Positions 19,001 through 26,092 of a stretch of DNA of 64,000 nt are shown here, piece after piece (the first letter of the stretch is position 1; each line of letters starts with the position of its first letter). The notes below the pieces were generated by a model that made no database searches, was not told the DNA's origin, and saw only the letters and a list, made by a program, of their open reading frames with translations. Source of the DNA: Bacteroidales bacterium (GTDB lineage: Bacteria; Bacteroidota; Bacteroidia; Bacteroidales; UBA932). The DNA lies in assembly GCA_012798805.1 (NCBI GenBank), contig JAAZMM010000004.1, positions 1 through 64,000 of the forward strand. Direction: 5' to 3'. A program made the translations under genes and the position numbers.

Positions 19001-19325
19001 TTTCAAATACCCCCGCCTCAAAAAGCTTTACACCGCAGTTAAGAGCGGTCTGGCCTCCAAAGGCAAGCAGAATACCTTGTGGACGCTCTTTCTCGATTAC
19101 TTTTTCTACAAAGTAGGGGGTGACGGGGAGAAAATAGATTTTGTCTGCAACACCTTCGGATGTTTGTACGGTAGCGATATTGGGGTTGATCAGGACTGTA
19201 TATATTCCCTCTTCTTTCATTGCCTTGAGGGCTTGTGAGCCGGAATAGTCAAATTCACCGGCTTCACCGATCTTAAGTGCTCCCGACCCCAGCAGAAGTA
19301 CTTTCTTGATGCTTGTATCTATCAT
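16098..19325 (-). CDS. carB: Carbamoyl-phosphate synthase large subunit
   Basis: 1075 residues, the usual length. Two ATP-grasp halves are visible: the first starts [23 protein letters not shown] with [15 protein letters not shown], the second starts with [21 protein letters not shown] and contains [12 protein letters not shown]. The C-terminal MGS-like allosteric domain follows (about 940-1075). It makes carbamoyl phosphate for pyrimidine and arginine synthesis using ammonia from CarA. The start overlaps the carA stop by 4 bases (ATGA), so translation is coupled. The Hdr genes follow on the same strand. Confidence 0.97.
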   Translation of the reverse strand: [1075 protein letters not shown]

Positions 19326-20416
19326 AGTGCTGTCAGAAAATTATCAAAAAGCCAACTTGTATTTTTGGGATTGCTTGTTATATCGGGGTAGAATTGAGTA
19401 GAGAAAAATTTCCTGCTCTTATGCCTTATACCCTCATTTGTGCCGTCGTTCATATTGGTAAAAATGGTTTCCCAATCCTTGCCGAGGGTGTTTGTGTCAA
19501 CTGCATAACCGTGGTTTTGTGCTGTAATATAACATCTCTGGCTATCAGTAGCCTGTACGGGTTGATTGTGACTTCGGTGGCCATATTTTAGCTTGAATGT
19601 CTCTGCACCTGCTGCCCTTGCAAGCAGCTGGTGCCCCATACAGATACCGAATATGGGTTTGCCGAGTCTCATTGTATGGCGGATGTGTCCTATTGTAGCG
19701 GTACAAAATTCGGGGTTACCCGGTCCACTGGAGATTAGCAGCCCATCATAGCGACCGATAGACCCGTCATTGAAATCATAATCCCATGGAACCCTGACCA
19801 CCTCGATTCCTTTCGACAGGAGATACCTTAATATACTATGTCTGACACCGCAATCTATAAGTACTACTCGCTTTGATCTCAATGGTCCGGGGTAGGTGAT
19901 AGGCTCCTTGCAACTCACTCTGCCTACCAGATTGGTTGTATTGGGATCTTCCACATCCCACTCAGGTGATGCACCTTCAGGAATAATTCGTCCAAGCATT
20001 GAACCATTATCACGGATCACTTTAGTCAGCTCTCGGGTATCGACTCCATAGATGGCAGGTATCTTGTTTTCCCGGAGCCACTGGTCAAGACTTTTGACAG
20101 CATTCCAATGACTATATTCGAAAGAATAGTCAGATATAATAAGTCCCCGAATATGAATTCTGTCAGATTCGAAATTTTGCAAGACTCCTCCCTCAATTAC
20201 TGCCTCCGGGACTCCATAATTACCCACAAGAGGATATGTGACACAGAGTATCTGACCTTCGAAAGAGGGGTCGGTCAGAGATTCGGGATAGCCGGTCATT
20301 GTGGTGGAAAAGACCACCTCACCATCTGCAGGGGCTATATAACCAAACGAATAGCCTTGAAATTCAAGGCCATTTTCCAATTGAACTATAGATTGGGATC
20401 TGTTGAACAGTTGCAT
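19322..20416 (-). CDS. carA: Carbamoyl-phosphate synthase small subunit
   Basis: 364-residue glutaminase subunit. The N-terminal CarA domain starts VQLENGLEFQGYSFG, and the C-terminal class I amidotransferase has the nucleophile in FGICMGHQLLARAAG. I start at ATG 20414-20416 (MQLFNRSQ). A longer frame from TTG at 20441-20443 would begin inside an exact TAnnTTTG -7 box, so those codons are probably not transcribed. It is divergent from the C69 peptidase gene. Confidence 0.95.
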   Translation of the reverse strand: MQLFNRSQSIVQLENGLEFQGYSFGYIAPADGEVVFSTTMTGYPESLTDPSFEGQILCVTYPLVGNYGVPEAVIEGGVLQNFESDRIHIRGLIISDYSFEYSHWNAVKSLDQWLRENKIPAIYGVDTRELTKVIRDNGSMLGRIIPEGASPEWDVEDPNTTNLVGRVSCKEPITYPGPLRSKRVVLIDCGVRHSILRYLLSKGIEVVRVPWDYDFNDGSIGRYDGLLISSGPGNPEFCTATIGHIRHTMRLGKPIFGICMGHQLLARAAGAETFKLKYGHRSHNQPVQATDSQRCYITAQNHGYAVDTNTLGKDWETIFTNMNDGTNEGIRHKSRKFFSTQFYPDITSNPKNTSWLFDNFLTAL

Positions 20417-20440
20417 TGTATGATGCTGTTTAAGATTATG

Positions 20441-20448
20441 CAAATATA
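20441..20448 (-). promoter_or_regulatory. Putative carA operon -7 box
   Basis: The minus strand reads TATATTTG, an exact TAnnTTTG, 24 bases upstream of the chosen carA ATG. It is the best candidate promoter for the carAB-hdr series. A -33 TTTG is not obvious. Confidence 0.5.
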
Positions 20449-20481
20449 GTTATTTCATGGTGACTTATATTATTTTTTCAC

Positions 20482-20489
20482 TATTTTTG
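20482..20489 (+). promoter_or_regulatory. Putative C69 dipeptidase -7 box
   Basis: TATTTTTG, an exact TAnnTTTG, 38 bases upstream of the ATG at 20528. It is divergent from the carA box 33 bases away. No clear -33 box. Confidence 0.45.
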
Positions 20490-20527
20490 TTTCTCATAGT
20501 TTATCCAAAATATAAAAAGAGTGTAAT

Positions 20528-22144
20528 ATGAAAGTTAAAAACCTCATACTGTTGTCGGCAGTAATTATTTTCCTTTCAGGAAATCTTGCCGCACAAGAAC
20601 TTTATGAATCAATTGATAACCTGCCCAAGGAGAGTTGTACCTCAATTATGGTTGGCCCGAAAGCTTCATTTGACGGCTCAGTTATGATAGGGCACACCTG
20701 TGACGCCAATTATCGCACCTGGCTCACTATTGAGCCGCGTAAGAGCTTTTTAGTTAGTGATATGGAGCCGGTTTACCAGGGAATGATGCACAATGAAGAG
20801 CCGTGGGATATGCGCAATGTGGTGGAAAAGGGACGTATTCCCGTGCCTAAAACAGATACATACAGATTTTTGAATGTGGCATATCCTTGTCTAAATGAAA
20901 AACAGCTTGCCATTGGAGAGACCACTACCAGCGGTCGTTCCGAATTAGTCAATAAAGCCGGTATGTTTTATATCGAAGAGCTTGAAAGGATGGCGCTTCA
21001 GTATTGCTCAACTGCCCGCGAAGCCATTTCATTGATGGGAAGATTGGCTGAAGATTATGGTTATGCAGATTGGGGAGAATGTCTTACGGTAGCTGATAAA
21101 AATGAGGTTTGGCATTTTGAGATCTACGGTACAGGTCCCGGCAAGCCCAGTGCAATGTGGGTGGCTCAGAGGATTCCTGATGACCATGTCGCCATTTCAG
21201 CCAACATTCCCCGTATTGGAAAGGTTGATTTCAAGGATAAGGAGAATTTCATGTATAGCAGCGATCTTAAAGAGCGTGCAAAGCAAACCGGATACTGGGA
21301 TGGTAAAGAGGATTTTATTTTTCACAAAATAGTATCAGGAAGAAAACCTTTCTCAATTCGGGAATTCTATGTTCTTTCTACTCTCGCACCCTCACTTGGT
21401 CTAAGTTATGATGCGGATGAACTCCCTTTCTCTGTAAAACCCGATCAGAAGGTTACACCCGAAATGATGTTCGAACTCTATCGTGCTACCTATGAAGGTA
21501 CTGAATATGATATGGTGAAGAATCTTTCCTACACCGCGCATCGCCGCGTACGCCAGCCCGATGGCACCTACAAGGAGTATGACGAGGTAGTCTATCCTCT
21601 TTCAGCGTTTATGCCACGTGATCTTATGAATATGTTAAATGAGATTAAACCCGGTGTTGTAGAGCGTCAGCGTACCATTGCCGTTATTCAGTGCTCTTAT
21701 TCACATGTCATTCAGCTCCGCAACTGGCTTCCTGATGAAATAGGGGGCGTAGCCTATTTTGCTTTTGACAATCCTGCCCAAACTCCCAGAATTCCCATTT
21801 ATGCAGGAGCTACCGAGCTGCCTCAAAGTTTTGGAGTCTGTGGACAACATCGTTATCGTGAAGATGCTGCGATCTGGGCATTCAGGGAGACTAATCGTAT
21901 TGCTACCATCAACTGGGACAAGACTCGTAAGATATTAGAGCCGGAGATTGCTGCTTACGAAGCCAATATGATGAGTTCAAATGCAATGGTTGAGAAAAAG
22001 GCTGAAACGCTGCTTAAAGAGGGCAGAAAAGAGGAGGCAACAGAACTGCTTAACAATCACACAAAATCATTCGCCGCCTCTGTAATGGCTCGCTGGCGCG
22101 AACTCAAAGGAAAAGTGTTGGAAATATTTGCTAGAAGTATGTAG
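20528..22144 (+). CDS. C69-family dipeptidase (PepD/U34-like), secreted
   Basis: 538-residue Ntn-hydrolase. A signal peptide (about residues 1-22, ending LAAQ) precedes a short propeptide, and the probable N-terminal nucleophile Cys37 is in KESCTSIMVG, followed by the family motif DGSVMIGHTCD. It would cleave dipeptides in the periplasm or outside the cell. Together with the M19 dipeptidase it points to peptide use. The C terminus is a charged helix (about 470-530). The last residues RSM and stop TAG are formed by the first heptad repeat units of the downstream array. Confidence 0.92.
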   Translation: MKVKNLILLSAVIIFLSGNLAAQELYESIDNLPKESCTSIMVGPKASFDGSVMIGHTCDANYRTWLTIEPRKSFLVSDMEPVYQGMMHNEEPWDMRNVVEKGRIPVPKTDTYRFLNVAYPCLNEKQLAIGETTTSGRSELVNKAGMFYIEELERMALQYCSTAREAISLMGRLAEDYGYADWGECLTVADKNEVWHFEIYGTGPGKPSAMWVAQRIPDDHVAISANIPRIGKVDFKDKENFMYSSDLKERAKQTGYWDGKEDFIFHKIVSGRKPFSIREFYVLSTLAPSLGLSYDADELPFSVKPDQKVTPEMMFELYRATYEGTEYDMVKNLSYTAHRRVRQPDGTYKEYDEVVYPLSAFMPRDLMNMLNEIKPGVVERQRTIAVIQCSYSHVIQLRNWLPDEIGGVAYFAFDNPAQTPRIPIYAGATELPQSFGVCGQHRYREDAAIWAFRETNRIATINWDKTRKILEPEIAAYEANMMSSNAMVEKKAETLLKEGRKEEATELLNNHTKSFAASVMARWRELKGKVLEIFARSM

Positions 22145-22268
22145 TTTTTGGGGTAGTTCTGAGTTCTGAGTATCGAGTTCTGAGTAAGTAATTAGTCCTG
22201 AGTATAGAGTTAGTGAGGGTTGCAGGTTGCGGGTTAGATGTTGTGTGTGACGGGTTACGGGTTGTGGG
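22134..22268. repeat. Heptanucleotide array filling the C69 peptidase-ispG convergent gap
   Basis: The longest internal array, about 135 bases. GAAGTAT and GTAGTTT pass into AGTTCTG units (three nearly identical), AGTATCG and AGTAAGT, then after two phase breaks to AGTATAG, AGGTTGC, GGGTTAG, GGGTTAC and GGGTTGT. It supplies the stop codon of the plus-strand peptidase at one end and, at the other, the last codons (HNP) and stop of minus-strand ispG. No hairpin or promoter is visible in it. Confidence 0.92.
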
Positions 22269-23598
22269 ATTTTTCTATGAGTTCTAGTAGTCGGTCGATG
22301 GCTTCTTCTTGGGGTACAGAGCGTAAAACGGGTGTTTTGCCGCGGTAAAGGGTTACTTTGCCGCCTCCTTCACCTACATAGCCCCAATCAGCATCAGCCA
22401 TTTCGCCGGGACCATTGACAATACAGCCCATTATTGCAATACGCATACCTTTAAGATGAGAGGTGCGTCGCTTGACTTCGTTAAATGTCTTCTCCAGATC
22501 GTATTGAGTACGACCGCAGCCGGGACAGGCAATATATTCCGGTCTTGTAAACTTTCTGCGACTAGCCTGTAACAAAAGATCTTTGAAGTACTCCAATTTT
22601 TCCGCAGGGATCGGCTTACCCGCTATAGTTGACCCATTCAGGTCGAAATCATCTATATGAGAGTCAAGCAGCGCCGGACCATATTCACAGGAGGCGCGGA
22701 TAATCCATTCATTCCAATTTTCTGCGGTTATTGGGCCAAATTGCTCTGTTAGGTAGTCATCCTTAGATTGAGAGTCGTCGCTCTTTGTTTGTCGCTCTTC
22801 TTTTATAGATTGGCACGCTTGGACGATTGCGCGGCCCGCAGCTATCTCATTTACCGGATTTTCGGTAAGAGAGACACGGATAGTATCTCCTATTCCTGCG
22901 CTCAAAAGCGCAGAAATGCCAACTGCTGACTTGATGCGTCCCTCATCGCCGTTGCCGGCCTCTGTAACTCCAAGATGGAGAGGATATATTCTGCCCATCT
23001 TCTCCATCTGAGCATATAGGAGACGGTATGCATCAGTCATAACTCTTGTGTTACTCGCTTTGAGCGAAATTACCACCTTGTGAAAATCTTTCTCAATGCA
23101 CATTTGCAACCACTCCATTACCGCCTCTTTCATGGCGAAAGGAGTATTACCGTAAAGTTCGGTAATGCGATTGCCGAGAGAACCGTGATTTAGGCCAATT
23201 CTTATGGCTGTATCATATTTGCGGCATTTCTCAATCAGTTCGGAAAACTTGTCGCAGGCTACTTCATGAACGGGAGCGAAATTACCCGGGTTGATACGCA
23301 CTTTCTCTGCCACTTCAGCGGCAGCGAGAGCCACATTGGCTGAAAAATGCACATCTGCCACAAGAGGAGTCATAATGCCTTCGGAGCGTAGCTGAGCTTT
23401 GATATGACTTAACCCTTCTACCTCTCTCAGTCCCTGAGTTGTAAGACGAATGATATCCGCGCCTGCGGCAGCCATATCACGACACTGCGCCACCGATGCA
23501 GCAATATCCCGTGTGTCGGTATTGCACATTGTCTGAACAGAGACCGGAGCACCTCCTCCGATACGAACACCTCCAATTTTAAAAGAAACCTTCTTCAT
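22255..23598 (-). CDS. ispG: 4-hydroxy-3-methylbut-2-enyl-diphosphate synthase (flavodoxin/ferredoxin)
   Basis: 447-residue MEP-pathway enzyme that reduces MEcPP to HMBPP with a 4Fe-4S cluster. An N-terminal TIM barrel (QTMCNTDTRD, DVHFSANVAL, KVRINPGNF, RIGLNHGSLG) is followed by an inserted segment (about 265-340) and the C-terminal cluster domain with CPGCGRTQYD and GCIVNGPGEMADADWG. Many Bacteroidetes IspG proteins are about 600 residues or more because of a larger insert, so this is a compact form. I start at ATG 23596-23598 (MKKVSFKIG), 11 bases after the upstream stop. The extreme C terminus lies in a heptad repeat. It is last in the ligA-to-ispG operon. Confidence 0.93.
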   Translation of the reverse strand: MKKVSFKIGGVRIGGGAPVSVQTMCNTDTRDIAASVAQCRDMAAAGADIIRLTTQGLREVEGLSHIKAQLRSEGIMTPLVADVHFSANVALAAAEVAEKVRINPGNFAPVHEVACDKFSELIEKCRKYDTAIRIGLNHGSLGNRITELYGNTPFAMKEAVMEWLQMCIEKDFHKVVISLKASNTRVMTDAYRLLYAQMEKMGRIYPLHLGVTEAGNGDEGRIKSAVGISALLSAGIGDTIRVSLTENPVNEIAAGRAIVQACQSIKEERQTKSDDSQSKDDYLTEQFGPITAENWNEWIIRASCEYGPALLDSHIDDFDLNGSTIAGKPIPAEKLEYFKDLLLQASRRKFTRPEYIACPGCGRTQYDLEKTFNEVKRRTSHLKGMRIAIMGCIVNGPGEMADADWGYVGEGGGKVTLYRGKTPVLRSVPQEEAIDRLLELIEKSHNP

Positions 23599-23609
23599 AA
23601 TTTGAAATA

Positions 23610-24296
23610 TCACCATAGATGGACAAATAGTCCAACGCTCAGCATTATATTTCGGGGATAGCACGACATCCAGTAGAGGTCGCTAAATTTGTTGGTATGG
23701 TAGATGCTGCAAAGCGAAAACTTATAATTGCCCTCAATCTGAATCTCAAAGGGCTTAAAGACTATGGCAAGACCACCTCCTGCAAGGATCCCATAGTCAT
23801 GACGAATATCATATTGGTCCCAGCCACTCTCCCTGGCTATCGAGGTGCGGTAACCATAATAACCGCCCGCATTTACAAGCAGCCTGAACCTTGAAAAGTC
23901 GATTTTAAATTGAGAAACCAGCGGGATCTCCACAATCTTGTATCTCTCTCCCCACTCCTCATATTTCGAAGCATAGCCCTCCTCACCATATTTGACGCCA
24001 AATTGTACCCCAAAGTTGAAAAGTTGATCCCAGAGTGCGTGATAATAGGTATAGAGCAGGGAAACGTTCAAAGGGCAGTGGATATATTCTTCACCAACAG
24101 TAGGGTTGGAGCTCACCGTACAGAAGCTATAACCATATCTGACCCCCAGCATATGGATGCTCTTGTACTTTTGTGGAGGCGGAATAGAATCTATATTGAC
24201 AAAGTCATCCTCTAGATCTGCAATAATCACATTTTCCTGCGCGTGTAGCTGGAAAAACAACAATATCGCAAAGAGCGTCAAGATTATTTTTTTCAT
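23610..24296 (-). CDS. Outer-membrane beta-barrel family protein, function unknown
   Basis: 228 residues with a clear signal peptide (MKKIILTLFAILLFFQLHAQ). The rest alternates hydrophobic and polar residues, rich in Tyr, Phe and Gly (LGVRYGYSF, NVSLLYTYYH, FNFGVQFGVKYG), and ends in an aromatic (SVGLFVHLW). This is the pattern of an 8-10 strand outer-membrane barrel of the PorT/OmpA-like type, but I cannot assign a family member. Its start overlaps the preceding Ig-like lipoprotein stop by 4 bases (ATGA), which suggests the two products are made together and may act together. Confidence 0.7.
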   Translation of the reverse strand: MKKIILTLFAILLFFQLHAQENVIIADLEDDFVNIDSIPPPQKYKSIHMLGVRYGYSFCTVSSNPTVGEEYIHCPLNVSLLYTYYHALWDQLFNFGVQFGVKYGEEGYASKYEEWGERYKIVEIPLVSQFKIDFSRFRLLVNAGGYYGYRTSIARESGWDQYDIRHDYGILAGGGLAIVFKPFEIQIEGNYKFSLCSIYHTNKFSDLYWMSCYPRNIMLSVGLFVHLW

Positions 24297-26086
24297 TTGA
24301 ACATCTCCTTTATATCAATAGTCTGTATGAGATCAGTCATTTCAGGCAACGTAAGTATGTAGACACCGGGTGATGGTTGATACATACGTACCTTTTCAGG
24401 TTGTCTCTTGTCGAGAAAATTACCCGAATCAAACAAGCCGTTGCGGTTGCGGTCCTCGGTAATTCTTACCGAATATTCCTGAGGTCTTAGATAGGGGAAT
24501 AGGAGCGAGGTGTCCCTCTCAATATTATATTTGCGGAAGACATCCTTGCGATCCTTGTCCACAAGCTCGACAATGTATCTGGTCTCTACACCGGTCAGTT
24601 CAAGAGTGATGGAGCAGGCATCTTCGGTTTGTGGCAAGTTGAATTTTGTCTTTACTTCCGCATTAGGGAGATTGTCGAGGTTGAAGAAGGAACCCTGGGG
24701 TACTGTAAATTCGTATTCGTAGCCATCCCTGATCTCCCTATCCATATACATTATGAAACGTCTTATTTCCTGAGGATCCTGTTCAAACTTAAATGTGATG
24801 GTATCTGTCTGGTGTCTGGGATTGGTTGCTGTCAGTATGAGCATCTCTTTGTTAGAGTCTATTATTGGAAGTGCAGAGGTCAGACTGATGCCATCCTGTG
24901 CAATGTTTTCATTCTTTGCGTCGACTCTGAAATTAAAAACGGTATCTTTTGGCTTTTGTTCTGCTTGTCGTCCGGATGCAGCCTCAGGCTTGGGAAGTGC
25001 CAGAGAGAGATTTTCAATTGTATCACGAAGGACTCCGGTAGAATCTGTCCTCTTATAGTTCAATTTGATCAGCAAACTGTCTTCAAGTCTGTTAGGGGTA
25101 TTTATCCAAAAATCCAGACTATCTCTTGCAGGAGTATATTGGATAATGACGCAACTGTCAGCTATCCCGAAAAATTCAATATCAGCTATTTCGACATCGG
25201 GAGCATTGAATGAGAGGAATCCAACTTTTTCACTGCTTCTACCGCTATTTTTTAGAAACTGAACGCTCTGGAGCTCTGTGAAGATCAGAAGCTCATACAT
25301 TGAATGTCTTGCTTCGCAGGCAAGTGTATCCTTCATATCGAAAGGCATCAGTTCATAAATGGAGTCCCTTATTACATCAACCGGACGAATAAGTGTGTCG
25401 AGAAATGCAATCTGGTCTTTTGTGGGATCATATTTGCTATCGTTGTCGCTATCGGTAAATGCAACCATGCGATAGAGAGTATCCCGTATATTTCTGATGG
25501 AGAAAAAGCCCCATTTGTCACTCTTTGAGGCTGCATCGGGATATATATTAAAACAGGCGGAGTCAGAGTGGTCGGTATAGAGTGCTACAAGCACCTTTTC
25601 GACAGGCTGAAGAGTCTGGCAGTCAATGATGTTGCCGGTAATATAGAGCGAATCCACCGTAGGACCCGTAGAAAAAGCATAGACTAGTCTCGGGGCAATA
25701 TTGCCTTCATTGTTGTCAGCCAGGCTCTCTCCGAAATCGAGAGTATAGGTCCTGTTTTCGGCAAGAGTATCCGGAATGGAAAAAACTATATTCTTACCCT
25801 TTATTTTGTGTGTAACCCGCTTCCTCATTGGAGGAGAGAGATAGATATCAGAGGGATTTTTGACTACCGTGTATTCGTCATAGGTTAGAGCGATTTTTCC
25901 ATCATATCTGGGGAAGTTCGTAGCATTAAAATCGGGATTAACCTTCATAAGCACGGGCGGTATAGTATCTTTTGGGCCTCCGCTTGGTGGCGTCGTGGTA
26001 TTGGCGCATGATTTGGAAAGCAATAGGCACAACAAAAATCCACACAGGGCCAGCGCAGTTGTCAATACTCTTCTATTCTCTTGCAT
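24293..26086 (-). CDS. Ig-like domain lipoprotein, function unknown
   Basis: 597 residues. A hydrophobic leader ends in LLSKSC, an imperfect lipobox, followed by the characteristic PPSGGPKDTIPP. In many Bacteroidetes this opens a bacterial Ig-like (Big_5/SbsA-type) domain, here about residues 35-150 (IALTYDEYTVVKN, YTLDFGESLADNNEGN). Further beta-rich repeats continue to the C terminus, with Asp-rich turns such as DSDNDSKYDPTKD and DRNRNGLFDSGNFLD that resemble calcium-binding loops. It is probably anchored in the outer membrane. It sits between rsh (6-base gap) and a barrel protein (4-base overlap). The role is not known. Confidence 0.75.
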   Translation of the reverse strand: MQENRRVLTTALALCGFLLCLLLSKSCANTTTPPSGGPKDTIPPVLMKVNPDFNATNFPRYDGKIALTYDEYTVVKNPSDIYLSPPMRKRVTHKIKGKNIVFSIPDTLAENRTYTLDFGESLADNNEGNIAPRLVYAFSTGPTVDSLYITGNIIDCQTLQPVEKVLVALYTDHSDSACFNIYPDAASKSDKWGFFSIRNIRDTLYRMVAFTDSDNDSKYDPTKDQIAFLDTLIRPVDVIRDSIYELMPFDMKDTLACEARHSMYELLIFTELQSVQFLKNSGRSSEKVGFLSFNAPDVEIADIEFFGIADSCVIIQYTPARDSLDFWINTPNRLEDSLLIKLNYKRTDSTGVLRDTIENLSLALPKPEAASGRQAEQKPKDTVFNFRVDAKNENIAQDGISLTSALPIIDSNKEMLILTATNPRHQTDTITFKFEQDPQEIRRFIMYMDREIRDGYEYEFTVPQGSFFNLDNLPNAEVKTKFNLPQTEDACSITLELTGVETRYIVELVDKDRKDVFRKYNIERDTSLLFPYLRPQEYSVRITEDRNRNGLFDSGNFLDKRQPEKVRMYQPSPGVYILTLPEMTDLIQTIDIKEMFK

Positions 26087-26092
26087 TATCGT

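Noticed and set aside
20417-20443. Longer carA start at TTG 20441-20443
   Set aside because: It would lie inside an exact TAnnTTTG -7 box, and the normal CarA N terminus begins at the ATG nine codons later.
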